From Bacteroidota bacterium (GTDB lineage: Bacteria > Bacteroidota > Bacteroidia > Chitinophagales > Chitinophagaceae): a stretch of DNA of 64,000 nt. The DNA lies in assembly GCA_016868895.1 (NCBI GenBank), contig VGFK01000001.1, forward strand, positions 478,896 through 542,895, read 5' to 3'. Positions 26,476 to 34,847 of the stretch are shown piece after piece. Position 1 is the first letter of the stretch, and the number at the start of each line of letters is the position of its first letter. The position numbers and the translations under genes are program-made. The notes below the pieces were generated by a model. It ran no database searches. It was not told the DNA's origin and saw only the letters and a program-made list of their open reading frames with translations.

Positions 26476-26976
26476 TCAATACTTGGTAATCTGTTCTTTG
26501 AGCAGTCGACGTGCAAAGTGAATACGGCTCTTGATTGTTCCCAACGGTTCATTCAACATATCCGCAATTTCATGGTACTTGTATCCTTCAAAATACAACA
26601 TGAACGGTTGCTTGAATATACCGGGAAGATCATGCAGCGCCTTCATCACATTTTTCATGCCGATGTTTGCTTCTGCTGAGTTGGGGACTGCCGATTGATT
26701 GTGATCCAGAAAATAATCATTTGGTGTGCTGTCGAATATGGTATTCTGCTTCGACTTGCGGCGGTAGCTATTGATGAAAATATTGCGCATGATGGTGTAG
26801 AGCCATGCTTTGATGTTGGTCCCCACACTGTATTTCTCTTTATTGGACAACGCACGGAACATGGTTTCCTGCAACAGGTCTTTTGCGCTTTCGCTGTCTT
26901 TGGTCAGGGTCACTGCAAATGGCTTGAGGTATTCCGTGTTCTGCAACAACAATTGATTGAATTCCTGTGTAGACAT
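26476..26976 (-). CDS. ECF-family RNA polymerase sigma factor
   Basis: 166 residues with sigma region 2 (about 20-80; LLQETMFRALSNKEKY, IKAWLYTIMRNIFINSYRR) and region 4 (about 110-160; LPGIFKQPFMLYFEGYKYHEIADML, GTIKSRIHFARRLL). No anti-sigma factor gene is adjacent. It lies directly before crtI and after the carH-like gene. The inference is that its level is set by CarH repression and that it activates the crt genes. Confidence 0.93.
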   Translation of the reverse strand: MSTQEFNQLLLQNTEYLKPFAVTLTKDSESAKDLLQETMFRALSNKEKYSVGTNIKAWLYTIMRNIFINSYRRKSKQNTIFDSTPNDYFLDHNQSAVPNSAEANIGMKNVMKALHDLPGIFKQPFMLYFEGYKYHEIADMLNEPLGTIKSRIHFARRLLKEQITKY

Positions 26977-26979
26977 ACG

Positions 26980-27043
26980 ATTTGTTTAATTTTTTTCAAA
27001 ACAAATTTAAACAAATCAATTGACGACAGACTAATATTTGTTT
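26980..27043. promoter_or_regulatory. Four-half-site operator-like array before the ECF sigma gene
   Basis: ATTTGTTT at 26980-26987 and 27036-27043, and the reverse complement AAACAAAT at 26999-27006 and 27009-27016, the inner pair spaced 10 bases apart. A 17-base direct copy, ATTTGTTTAATTTTTTT, occurs at 26980 and 27036. The array overlaps the TAAATTTG promoter element. A MerR/CarH repressor site is the natural guess. Confidence 0.5.
27002..27009 (-). promoter_or_regulatory. Putative -7 promoter element of the ECF sigma gene (TAAATTTG)
   Basis: Exact TAnnTTTG match on the minus strand, 25 bases before the ATG at 26976 and inside the half-site array. Confidence 0.5.
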
Positions 27044-27113
27044 AATTTTTTTTAAAAATTATTAAACAGCGCTAAAGCAATGATTAACAGCGAATTACAG
27101 TTGAAAATTCCTC

Positions 27114-27995
27114 CTATACCAGGCTGGTAATGAACTCCGTTACCTCTTGCAGGGAGCGTTTGAAGTGAATTTGGGGAGGAATTTTCTTCTCGTAAGAAGC
27201 GGCTAGTCGACCAGAAATAATCAAGGGAACCGACCCAAAGCGCTTCAGGGACTGATGAATGAATTTATCGAAACTGAATACACTGGACACCGAAGTCAGG
27301 TGGGTATAAATGAAATCAGGATTCTTGTATTTGACCACATACTCCACGTCTTCCAACGGAACATTGGCACCGAGATAATACACGCGCAGACCACGGCTCT
27401 TCAATAAGTACTGAATGAACAGCAATCCCAATTCATGGAATTCTCCCTCTGGTAAGAAAAGGAGTCCGGAACGCTTCAATTGAAACATGGGATTGACTTC
27501 CTGTGTTCCAACAATTAGTTTTTGACGAATGATGTTGGAGACCAAGTGCTCTTGTGCGGGATTGATGTGGTCGGTAATCCACAACACACCAATGCGTACC
27601 ATAAAGGGGAAAATCACCTGGTGGATTGTTTTTTCTATGCCTTTGGCTCGTATATGATCATCCAGTGTTCCTTCGAAATCTTCGAGGCTCATGTCAACCA
27701 TCGCCTGAATCAGCGCATTGACGATGCGCTCCTGCTGCGCTTGGACATTGGCAATGCTGAGGATCTTTGTTTTGATCTCGTCATCGTTCATACGATCGAT
27801 GTGAGAAATCTTGAACCCGTATTTGTTCAGCAAAGAAATGTTGAGGATCTTCTTGAGCTCTTCGTTGTTGTAATAACGGATGTTCGTATCGGTTCGCTGC
27901 GGCTTTAAAAAACCATAACGCTGCTCCCATATGCGGATGGTGTGAGCTTTGATGCCCGTTAGATTTTCCAGGTCCTTGATGGTGAATGCGTTCAT
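27114..27995 (-). CDS. carH: CarH-type MerR regulator with cobalamin-binding photosensory domain
   Basis: 293 residues: MerR winged helix (1-70; IKAHTIRIWEQRYG), a helical bundle (about 85-170), and a B12-binding Rossmann domain (about 172-293). The light-sensing signature W-x9-E-H is exact (Trp139, Glu149-His150) and the E-x-H-x2-G cobalamin-ligand motif is EFHELG with His187. In CarH of Thermus and Myxococcus the adenosylcobalamin-bound tetramer represses carotenoid genes and light breaks it up. Located upstream of the ECF sigma factor, crtI and crtB on the same strand, with a 137-base gap. Confidence 0.93.
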   Translation of the reverse strand: MNAFTIKDLENLTGIKAHTIRIWEQRYGFLKPQRTDTNIRYYNNEELKKILNISLLNKYGFKISHIDRMNDDEIKTKILSIANVQAQQERIVNALIQAMVDMSLEDFEGTLDDHIRAKGIEKTIHQVIFPFMVRIGVLWITDHINPAQEHLVSNIIRQKLIVGTQEVNPMFQLKRSGLLFLPEGEFHELGLLFIQYLLKSRGLRVYYLGANVPLEDVEYVVKYKNPDFIYTHLTSVSSVFSFDKFIHQSLKRFGSVPLIISGRLAASYEKKIPPQIHFKRSLQEVTEFITSLV

Positions 27996-27996
27996 A

Positions 27997-28008
27997 GTGT
28001 TATAACAC
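27997..28008. promoter_or_regulatory. Perfect palindrome at the carH start
   Basis: GTGTTATAACAC ends 1 base before the carH ATG (27995), so it is in the untranslated leader. Possible autoregulatory operator; it does not match the AAACAAAT half-sites. Confidence 0.35.
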
Positions 28009-28083
28009 GGGGTTTTGCGAATTGTTGTACCCTACCTACCGGAATGATAAATAAGGCGGGAGCCGGGGAGCCTAAGAACGGAG

Positions 28084-28091
28084 CTAAAGTA
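28084..28091 (-). promoter_or_regulatory. Possible -7 element of carH (TACTTTAG)
   Basis: Seven of eight positions of TAnnTTTG, about 88 bases before the carH ATG. The remaining bases between 28009 and 28164 show no ORF and no recognisable cobalamin riboswitch. Confidence 0.35.
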
Positions 28092-28166
28092 CAATGTGGA
28101 AGCTATTCAACAGATTTGTTTCACAATTGTTTAAAAAAATAGATAAAATTGACTGCAAACCATAAA

Positions 28167-28190
28167 CAAAAAGCCCCATTTATGGGGCTT
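28167..28190 (-). terminator. Intrinsic terminator after the CpsB/YwqE-type gene
   Basis: Stem AAGCCCC / GGGGCTT around a 6-base ATAAAT loop, followed on the minus strand by TTTTTG. It lies about 25 bases past the phosphatase stop and ends the polysaccharide transcript before carH. Confidence 0.8.
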
Positions 28191-28214
28191 TACGCAGAAA
28201 AAATATTTTTAAAA

Positions 28215-28937
28215 TTATTGAGCTACAGAGCCTAAAGCAGTTTGAAGCGACTTGGTAAACGGCAAGTTTCGGAGCCCCTCCAGGTGCCGTTCATGATGCA
28301 GGTCTGTTCCCAGCATCCTGACCCACCCCTGCTGGGCAATCCATTCGGCAAATTGCTGCACCGATTTTCCGTAATACCCCCCAAATGAAAGAAGGTTGCA
28401 TTGCATCAGGCAACCCATTTCATGCAGCAGTTGTAAGGAAGCACGGTCCCTGGAGTAAAAAGAATACCGTTCAGGGTGGGCAAAAACCGGAACATAGCCT
28501 TGCAGCATCATTTCAAAAATGATTTCATTCAATTGATGAGGTGGTTCGATGAAAGAGACTTCAATTAAAACAAGGTTATTCCGAATGGTCAGTAACCGCG
28601 ATTTCTCTTTCAGCAACTGCTCCAGCTGTTCATCGACCAGGTATTCTGCTGCTGCTTCAATGGAGAGTTCCCATCCTTTTTTGTGCAGGGTATCGACAAA
28701 CATATTGCGGCACTCAACAATGGAATCGGCATCGTTATCAAACATATCGCACATCACATGTGGGGTTGCAGTTAATTTTGAGTACCCCAGTTCCAACAAT
28801 CCCTTGATCAATGACTCGGCATGCACCTCATCTTTTGCTCCATCATCCAGTCCGGGCAAAATATGCGAGTGTACATCACGCTCAAGTTGATGAAAGGGAA
28901 AAATTTCTTTGTGCCGTTTTCCAAAAAAATGAAGCAT
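28215..28937 (-). CDS. Tyrosine-protein phosphatase of the CpsB/YwqE (PHP) family
   Basis: Metal-dependent phosphatase that dephosphorylates the tyrosine kinase controlling capsule or exopolysaccharide export. 240 residues. PHP motifs: DVHSHILPGLDDGA (about 21-34), TATPHVM, PVFAHPERYSF and LGTDLHHE at the C-terminus. The kinase partner (Wzc/EpsB-like) is missing from the window. The ATG overlaps the fcl stop by one base (TGATG). Confidence 0.9.
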   Translation of the reverse strand: MLHFFGKRHKEIFPFHQLERDVHSHILPGLDDGAKDEVHAESLIKGLLELGYSKLTATPHVMCDMFDNDADSIVECRNMFVDTLHKKGWELSIEAAAEYLVDEQLEQLLKEKSRLLTIRNNLVLIEVSFIEPPHQLNEIIFEMMLQGYVPVFAHPERYSFYSRDRASLQLLHEMGCLMQCNLLSFGGYYGKSVQQFAEWIAQQGWVRMLGTDLHHERHLEGLRNLPFTKSLQTALGSVAQ

Positions 28938-29866
28938 CAGGAGTGCGACTTCTGGTAATCCGCATACACCATTGCCAAACCCTTATCCAAATTGATTGAA
29001 TGTTTCCATCCAAGTGAATGGAGCTTTGAAACATCCATCAATTTTCGGGGGGTCCCATCGGGCTTGGTAGCATCGTATACAATGGCTCCCCGGTAACCAA
29101 CAGTGCTGCGAATCATTTCAGCAAGTTCTGTGATCGTTTGATCTTCCCCGGTCCCTATGTTAACTAACCCAGCCTCATCATACTGCTGCATTAAAAAATG
29201 ACAGGCATCGGCCAAGTCATCTGCATGAAGAAATTCCCGCTTGGGAGTGCCTGTCCCCCAGATCACTACTTCAGGAGCATTGGCTTGTTTGGCATCATGA
29301 AATTTTCGGATGAGTGCCGGGAGAACATGGGAGCTATGAAGATCGTAATTATCGTTTGGACCATACAGGTTGGTGGGCATCACCGAAATAAAATTGCAAT
29401 TGTACTGGCTGCGATAGGCATCGCACATTTTGATTCCGGCAATTTTGGCAATCGCATAGGGCTCATTGGTATCTTCCAATAATCCGGTGAGCAGGTATTC
29501 TTCTTTCAATGGCTGTGGCGCGAGCTTGGGATAGATGCAGGATGACCCTAAGAACATCAGTTTCTTCACACCGATGGCATACGAAGAGTGTATAACGTTT
29601 GACTGAATCATGATGTTATCATAAATAAAATCAGCCCGAAACGTATTGTTGGCCATGATGCCGCCTACTTTGGCGGCTGCAAGAAAAACGTATTCGGGTC
29701 GCTCTGCCTCAAAAAACTCATTCACCCGCTCCTGAATCCGAAGATCCAACTCAGCTGATGTTCGCGTGATGATGTTGGTATAGCCAAGTGCAATCAGGTT
29801 GAGGTAAATAGCGGAACCCACCATTCCGCGGTGTCCGGCAATATAGATCTTGGAGGACTTATTCAT
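28937..29866 (-). CDS. fcl: GDP-L-fucose synthase
   Basis: Epimerises and reduces GDP-4-keto-6-deoxy-mannose to GDP-L-fucose. Extended SDR of 309 residues: GHRGMVGSA at residues 11-19, the active-site GSSCIYP with Ser and Cys, and YAIAKIAG (YxxxK). It follows gmd with an 8-base overlap, the standard order of the two-step pathway. Confidence 0.95.
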   Translation of the reverse strand: MNKSSKIYIAGHRGMVGSAIYLNLIALGYTNIITRTSAELDLRIQERVNEFFEAERPEYVFLAAAKVGGIMANNTFRADFIYDNIMIQSNVIHSSYAIGVKKLMFLGSSCIYPKLAPQPLKEEYLLTGLLEDTNEPYAIAKIAGIKMCDAYRSQYNCNFISVMPTNLYGPNDNYDLHSSHVLPALIRKFHDAKQANAPEVVIWGTGTPKREFLHADDLADACHFLMQQYDEAGLVNIGTGEDQTITELAEMIRSTVGYRGAIVYDATKPDGTPRKLMDVSKLHSLGWKHSINLDKGLAMVYADYQKSHS

Positions 29867-30974
29867 GGGGATTGTTCACCTGGTAGCCTGCATCTTTCAA
29901 TAACTTCTCTCTGCGGAACAGTTCCACATCGCTTAACACCATATCTTGAACGAGCATGGGTAAGTCATAGTTGGGCTTCCAGCCGAGTTGATTCATGGCT
30001 TTGGAAGGGTCGCCTATCAGCAGATCCACTTCGGTTGGACGAAAATAGGCGGGGTCGACTGCCACTACCTCTTTGCCTTTCTCGAGCTGGAAGTCAGGAT
30101 GTGCGCAGGACACGATGTACCCTTTTTCATTCACCCCTTCACCCTTGAATTCAACCGTGATGCCCACTTCTGCAAATGCCATTCGAACAAAATCACGAAC
30201 AGGAGTGGTGATGCCGGTGGCAATCACATAATCTTCCGGTTCGGGTTGCTGCAGAATGCGCCACATCGCTTCAACATAGTCCTTGGCATGTCCCCAGTCG
30301 CGCTTCGCATCCAGGTTACCCAGGTAGATTTTATCCTGCATCCCCAATGCAATTTGGGCAACCCCTCGTGTGATTTTACGGGTGACAAACGTCTCTCCGC
30401 GCAAGGGACTCTCATGGTTAAAAAGAATTCCGTTTACTGCATACATCTTGTATGCTTCGCGGTAATTCACTGTGATCCAATATGCATAGAGCTTGGCAAC
30501 CGCATATGGTGAGCGGGGATAAAAAGGAGTCGTTTCCTTCTGAGGAACTTCATGCACCAATCCGTATAGTTCTGAAGAAGAGGCTTGATAAATTTTTGTT
30601 TTTTCAGCGAATCCCAGTAGACGGACCGCTTCCAGTATGCGCAACGTACCAATGCCGTCAGCATTGGCAGTATATTCAGGCGTGTCAAAACTCACTTTTA
30701 CATGACTCATGGCCGCGAGATTGTAAATCTCATCCGGTTGTGTTTCCTGAATGATGCGAATCAAATTCGTTGAATCGGTCAGATCCCCATAGTGCAACTT
30801 GAGGCGTACACCCTTCTCGTGTCGATCCTGATACAAATGATCAATGCGGGCTGTATTGAATAACGAGGATCTTCGTTTGATGCCGTGTACTGTATACCCT
30901 TTCCCCAATAGGAGTTCAGTCAGGTACGCACCGTCCTGACCGTTTACACCCGTTACCAGTGCGACTTTGCTCAT
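29859..30974 (-). CDS. gmd: GDP-mannose 4,6-dehydratase
   Basis: First step from GDP-mannose to GDP-L-fucose. 371 residues from the ATG at 30974 ([18 protein letters not shown]). The 61 upstream residues in the ORF track have no similarity to the family and run through the broken wza region, so they are left out. Motifs: [28 protein letters not shown] and [10 protein letters not shown] (YxxxK). A likely promoter sits 36 bases upstream, so the gene may have its own transcript after loss of the genes before it. Confidence 0.95.
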   Translation of the reverse strand: MSKVALVTGVNGQDGAYLTELLLGKGYTVHGIKRRSSLFNTARIDHLYQDRHEKGVRLKLHYGDLTDSTNLIRIIQETQPDEIYNLAAMSHVKVSFDTPEYTANADGIGTLRILEAVRLLGFAEKTKIYQASSSELYGLVHEVPQKETTPFYPRSPYAVAKLYAYWITVNYREAYKMYAVNGILFNHESPLRGETFVTRKITRGVAQIALGMQDKIYLGNLDAKRDWGHAKDYVEAMWRILQQPEPEDYVIATGITTPVRDFVRMAFAEVGITVEFKGEGVNEKGYIVSCAHPDFQLEKGKEVVAVDPAYFRPTEVDLLIGDPSKAMNQLGWKPNYDLPMLVQDMVLSDVELFRREKLLKDAGYQVNNPHE

Positions 30975-31009
30975 AGGTTGATGAATTGAGTGAGTTTGCT
31001 CAACGGTTT

Positions 31010-31017
31010 CAAAATTA
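31010..31017 (-). promoter_or_regulatory. Putative -7 promoter element of gmd (TAATTTTG)
   Basis: Exact TAnnTTTG match on the minus strand between the wza remnant and gmd. Confidence 0.5.
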
Positions 31018-31035
31018 GCGTAAAAAGATGAGGCC

Positions 31036-31275
31036 TCAAACCAACGATCTTCCAGGCGCGACGGGATTATCGCTGTACACCGCAATGCTGAGCTGATCTC
31101 CCTTTTGCACCTGATGATCTGGAATTTCAACCTTGCTGGTCGCGTGGAGAGGTACATCCCCCTGCAAATACTGAATGTGCTTCATGGATTCACAGGAGAC
31201 CAGCAGAGCCGTTAGCACCACCAGCGTGTACCGTAAACTATATGAATTAAACTTTGACAATGGTCTTCTTTTCAA
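31036..31275 (-). pseudogene. Truncated polysaccharide export lipoprotein (Wza/BexD type), N-terminal remnant
   Basis: 79 residues: a signal peptide with lipobox ending in LLVSC, then the start of the export domain (YLQGD.., [16 protein letters not shown]). The family normally has several hundred residues with SLBB domains. After YSDNP the sequence diverges (VAPGRSLV) and stops. The ORF overlaps the end of upxY by 29 bases, the usual upxY-wza order. The rest of wza and the expected kinase and glycosyltransferase genes are missing before gmd, which fits a deletion. Confidence 0.75.
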
Positions 31276-31750
31276 ACTTGGCCGTCAACAAAAACCCGAG
31301 GCTGTCGATTCTTACTTCCACCGTGTTGTTGCTGAGTACCCGCAGGATGTGACCGGTTGCTCCCATCATCACACCGGTATTGAGCATGACACGGTCAGCG
31401 GGACGAATATCATAGGAGGTGACTTCCACATCTTCGTATTCAGAAAGGAATTTTCGAATGGCCACGATTTCTTCATCTTTCACCACAGCGGGCTTGCAAT
31501 TCCAATACACATAATTCAAAACCCCGTCTACATAACGCACTTCAGTTATGTCTTTTTTGTCGACCCGAACAAACACATAGCTCTTGAAAAGCGGCTCTTC
31601 AATGGTTTTCATTCGATCGCTCCACTTCCTTAACACTTTATTGAGTGGACAGTACACTTCAATTCCCTTTTTCTCCAACTCTTTGGATACCTTTTTTTCC
31701 CACCTTGGTTTGGTGTACACCGCATACCAGGACCTCTTTTCTGTATTCAT
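31247..31750 (-). CDS. UpxY-family transcription antiterminator (NusG paralogue)
   Basis: Specialised NusG paralogues of this family bind RNA polymerase in the leader of one capsule/exopolysaccharide operon and prevent early termination. 167 residues with an N-terminal NGN domain (WYAVYTKPRWEKKV, LFKSYVFVRV) and a C-terminal KOW-like part (VMLNTGVMMGATGHILRV). It is the first gene of the remaining polysaccharide locus. Its leader contains a putative promoter and a dyad-rich segment. Confidence 0.9.
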   Translation of the reverse strand: MNTEKRSWYAVYTKPRWEKKVSKELEKKGIEVYCPLNKVLRKWSDRMKTIEEPLFKSYVFVRVDKKDITEVRYVDGVLNYVYWNCKPAVVKDEEIVAIRKFLSEYEDVEVTSYDIRPADRVMLNTGVMMGATGHILRVLSNNTVEVRIDSLGFLLTAKFEKKTIVKV

Positions 31751-31796
31751 GCTAGGCTTTGTTTATGGCTTCGCCACCTCGGTCACAAATGGGTTG

Positions 31797-31842
31797 CAAC
31801 CGCTAAACGGCATTGATACAAATATAACCTATTAAGCGGTTG
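31797..31842. repeat. Inverted repeat around the upxY promoter
   Basis: Arms CAACCGCT (31797-31804) and AGCGGTTG (31835-31842) flank the TATATTTG promoter element. 8-bp arms with a 30-base spacer; too short for an invertible promoter of the Bacteroides type. Confidence 0.4.
31819..31826 (-). promoter_or_regulatory. Putative -7 promoter element of upxY (TATATTTG)
   Basis: Exact TAnnTTTG match on the minus strand, 68 bases before the upxY ATG, giving a leader of about 60 bases. Confidence 0.5.
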
Positions 31843-31857
31843 AATAGGAAGGGTTTG

Positions 31858-31905
31858 CACTCGTATAAATCAGTGATTTCACTACGTGAAAAACCGATAC
31901 GAGTG
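31858..31905. repeat. Nested dyad between the M28 gene and upxY
   Basis: Outer arms CACTCGTAT / ATACGAGTG (9 bp, perfect) enclose inner arms TTTCAC / GTGAAA with a 3-base loop. No U-tract follows on either strand. Candidate regulator-binding site or structured RNA. Confidence 0.5.
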
Positions 31906-31945
31906 TACCGTGAATTACCTAAAAATGGGCTCCAAGATTGCTGCA

Positions 31946-33487
31946 TCATTGCGTCAACGGTATATCCCTTTTCATCATCGCATCCCGGTTGGCCATCTCC
32001 CATGCCGTATGAAACACAAGCTGTGCCCGCTTGGCCAAAAGCGGATAGTTGATCTTATCGGGCGTGTCGGTAGGCTGATGGTAATCGGCTTTCAACATGC
32101 CATCGTAGTAAAAAATAATGGGAATTCCTTTGCGCGCAAAATTGTAATGATCGCTTCTGAAATAAATCCGATTGGGGTCTTTCGGGTCATTGAATTTATA
32201 ATCGAGCATCAACTTGGTGTATTTGTTGTTGACTGACTCGCTGAGCGGCTTCAGATCCGAACTGAGTTTATCATCCCCTACCACATAAACATAGTTCTGG
32301 GTATCGGCGCTCATGCGTTCGGTGTCGATGCGACCGATCATATCGATGTTCAGGTTCGCAGTTACCTTATCAATGGCCACGGTGGGATGATCTGAATAGT
32401 ATTCCGATCCCCACAATCCTTTCTCTTCTCCGCTGACGGTCATGAAGAGGATGCTGCGACGAGGACCTTTTCCTTCGGCCTTGGCTTTGGCAAAGGCTTC
32501 CGCCATTTCAATGACACTGACCGTTCCCGATCCATCATCATCTGCTCCATAATAAATGGCCCCATCCTTTACCCCTTCATGATCATAGTGGGCAGTAACA
32601 ATCAGCCATTCATCTTTTTTATCCGATCCTTCAATCACACCCAGTACATTGGTGGAAGAAAGCTCCGTCACACTCGACGCGTATGCAAGCTTGACGTCCG
32701 CCTTGACGATTTCACCTTTCACTGCGCCGGATTTTCCGGATTCCTTCCATGCATTCCAGCGTTGTTCTCCTGCTAGGGATTGAGCAATCTTCTCCGTAAT
32801 GATATACGTATTGGGATATTGATCGGGTTTATAGAGATCGACCACCATGCTTCCCCCATTGCTCATCATTCGTTTGGGCAAGGTGCCGGACTGTATCACA
32901 ACAGCAGCCGCTCCTTTGCTGCGGGCCGCCATGATCTTTCCATATACATTGCTCGAGGAACGGAATCCGCTTTGTGAAGATTTGAATCCAGCCGGCGCAC
33001 CTTCCATAATAAGAACCGCTTTGCCGGCGACCTGCAGGCCTTTGTAATCATCCACGTCTTTGTCCACTATTCCATGTCCCACAAACACGAGTTCAGAGAA
33101 ATAAGAAGTTGCGCTGGTATTCCAGAGCGTGAAAGGGATAAAGTCGTTCTGGATGGCCAATGGAGTTCCATTCAGGTGAAACTCACTGGAAGTCATTTCC
33201 TGTTTGTATACCGGAAAGGCCTGCTGGTACCCATCGCCATTGCCCGGAAGGAGTCCCATGCTCTTGAACTGCGCCTCAATGTATGCCGCAGCCTTTCGTT
33301 GTCCCTCGGTTGCCGTCTCCCGACCCTGCATCTCTTTACCCGCGATGATGTAGAGGTGGCGACTAAGATCCTCCGTTGTGATGGTGGTTGCATACTTCTG
33401 TGGGTCGGTTGTTTTGGCCGACTTTTTTTGCGCGTGTGCAGAAAGGGTGAGTACCGAAACGACAAATACAATCAGGAGCCTGTTCAT
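31946..33487 (-). CDS. M28-family metallopeptidase (exported aminopeptidase-like)
   Basis: 513 residues from the ATG at 33487, starting with a signal peptide (MNRLLIVFVVSVLTLSAHAQ). A PA-like insert lies at about 130-260. The co-catalytic zinc ligands are visible: HYDHEG, GADDDGSGT, SGEEKGLWGS, NIDMIGRID and the late FRSDHYNFA. Likely periplasmic or secreted peptide degradation. The 17 residues before the signal peptide in the ORF track are not used. rpiB ends 10 bases upstream. Confidence 0.92.
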   Translation of the reverse strand: MNRLLIVFVVSVLTLSAHAQKKSAKTTDPQKYATTITTEDLSRHLYIIAGKEMQGRETATEGQRKAAAYIEAQFKSMGLLPGNGDGYQQAFPVYKQEMTSSEFHLNGTPLAIQNDFIPFTLWNTSATSYFSELVFVGHGIVDKDVDDYKGLQVAGKAVLIMEGAPAGFKSSQSGFRSSSNVYGKIMAARSKGAAAVVIQSGTLPKRMMSNGGSMVVDLYKPDQYPNTYIITEKIAQSLAGEQRWNAWKESGKSGAVKGEIVKADVKLAYASSVTELSSTNVLGVIEGSDKKDEWLIVTAHYDHEGVKDGAIYYGADDDGSGTVSVIEMAEAFAKAKAEGKGPRRSILFMTVSGEEKGLWGSEYYSDHPTVAIDKVTANLNIDMIGRIDTERMSADTQNYVYVVGDDKLSSDLKPLSESVNNKYTKLMLDYKFNDPKDPNRIYFRSDHYNFARKGIPIIFYYDGMLKADYHQPTDTPDKINYPLLAKRAQLVFHTAWEMANRDAMMKRDIPLTQ

Positions 33488-33497
33488 GGTGAGTGAT

Positions 33498-33926
33498 TTA
33501 GATTTTATTGACTCGGGTTTGATGACGACCACCTTCAAATTCAGTGGTTAAAAAAGTATCCAGCATTTCCAGCGCCGCATCCATGGAAACAAAACGGGCA
33601 GGTAGACAAATAACATTGGCATCGTTGTGGGCGCGGGCTAGTTGGGCAATGTCTTTTTCCCAGCACAAGGCCGCACGAATTCCCTTATGCTTATTGGCCG
33701 TCATGCACACCCCGTTTGCTGACCCGCAGATCAGCACGCCCCGATCGGATTGGTGCTGCTCCACCGCAACGGCAACGGCATGGGCATAATCAGGATAATC
33801 GCAGGAAGCATCGCTGAAGGTGCCGTGATCGGTTACGGTGTGACCCATTTTTTCCAAGTGGTCGCGTACCGCTTGCTTGTATCCAAAGCCCGCATGATCC
33901 GATCCGATTGAAATATGCATATGCAT
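33498..33926 (-). CDS. rpiB: Ribose-5-phosphate isomerase B
   Basis: Interconverts ribose 5-phosphate and ribulose 5-phosphate in the pentose phosphate pathway. 142 residues (140 if the second ATG is used). GSDHAGFGYK at the N-terminus, the catalytic-cysteine motif LICGSANGVCMTANK and the conserved HNDANVICLPAR. It lies 15 bases downstream of tatC. Confidence 0.95.
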   Translation of the reverse strand: MHMHISIGSDHAGFGYKQAVRDHLEKMGHTVTDHGTFSDASCDYPDYAHAVAVAVEQHQSDRGVLICGSANGVCMTANKHKGIRAALCWEKDIAQLARAHNDANVICLPARFVSMDAALEMLDTFLTTEFEGGRHQTRVNKI

Positions 33927-33941
33927 TGATTTTAGTGATGA

Positions 33942-34802
33942 TTACTCCCACTCTTCATCCTGCTTTTTTCTGACACGAGCCGCAATCAGGATACTCAATT
34001 CGTAGAGCATCACCAGCGGAATCACAACAATCAGCTGAGAGCCCCAATCCGGCGAAGGAGTAATCACAGCTGCCACCACCAGCAAGGCCACATAGGCATA
34101 TTTGCGATAGGTGCGGAGGAACTGTGGACTCACAATGCTCAGTTTGGAAAGCAGCCAGGTGGCCATTGGCAATTCAAACGCAATGCCTGCTCCCAGGGTG
34201 ATATCGATCAGCGAATCCAGGTAATCGGCAAGGGTGGGGCGATAATCGATCACCCCTATATTACCGATGGTATAGTTGGAAAGAAAATTAAAGGTGAAGG
34301 GAGCAAGTAAAAAATAACCGAATGCAGCACCCATGAAAAAAAACAGGCTCACCCAAAAAATCACGCCGCGGGTGTATTTGAGTTCCGTGGGCTTCAGAGC
34401 CGGTTTAATGAACTTCCAGATTTCATAAAACACAAAGGGAAGTGCGAGTAAGAGCCCCCCCACCACCGCAATGGTGATGCTGGACATGAACGTACCGCTG
34501 ATGGAAGTGACTTGCAGGCTCAATTTCATCGGGGGCATGCAGAGGGAATCGCCCATCCCCAACAAATGGCTCACTTTGCAGAACGCCCGATAGGAAATGA
34601 AATCATTCCGGGTGGGACCCATGATCACCACATCAAAAATTTCATCGATGTAGATGAAAAAAAGAATGGCGCTGATGAGAATGGCCAGCACCGAACGAAC
34701 GATGTGCCAACGCAGTACTTCCATATGATCGATGAAGCTCATTTCGGCCTCATCACCGCTTCCGGTACGGAGTCGCTTGAAGAAAGAGGGTTGTTCTGAC
34801 AA
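33942..34802 (-). CDS. tatC: Sec-independent protein translocase TatC
   Basis: Core receptor of the twin-arginine translocase. Six membrane segments; family blocks MSFIDHMEVLRWHIVRS, FVFYEIWKFIKPALKPTE, FFFMGAAFGYFLLAP, FELPMATWLLSKLSIV and AVITPSPDWGSQ. The track start at 34802 is a TTG; the ATG at 34742 (MSFIDHMEV) is the alternative. A 20-residue leader before MSFLDHLE is common in the phylum, so I keep the longer form with low certainty. tatA/B are not in the window. Confidence 0.93.
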   Translation of the reverse strand: MSEQPSFFKRLRTGSGDEAEMSFIDHMEVLRWHIVRSVLAILISAILFFIYIDEIFDVVIMGPTRNDFISYRAFCKVSHLLGMGDSLCMPPMKLSLQVTSISGTFMSSITIAVVGGLLLALPFVFYEIWKFIKPALKPTELKYTRGVIFWVSLFFFMGAAFGYFLLAPFTFNFLSNYTIGNIGVIDYRPTLADYLDSLIDITLGAGIAFELPMATWLLSKLSIVSPQFLRTYRKYAYVALLVVAAVITPSPDWGSQLIVVIPLVMLYELSILIAARVRKKQDEEWE

Positions 34803-34847
34803 TCGCGTTCTTTTGGGAACGCTAAGTTAATCAAATAGATTACTCCC

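Noticed and set aside
26462-26552. N-terminal extension of crtI from the ORF track
   Set aside because: It lies inside the sigma-factor gene and has no similarity to the family; the GTG at 26462 places the FAD motif at the normal distance.
27996-28214. Cobalamin riboswitch before carH
   Set aside because: No B12-box or the expected long structured leader; only a palindrome and a terminator of the neighbouring gene.
30975-31157. N-terminal extension of gmd
   Set aside because: It spans the broken wza region and the promoter of gmd; the standard Gmd start MSKVALVTG is at 30974.
31797-31905. Invertible capsule promoter
   Set aside because: The dyad arms are only 8-9 bp and no invertase gene is near; Bacteroides invertible promoters have longer repeats.
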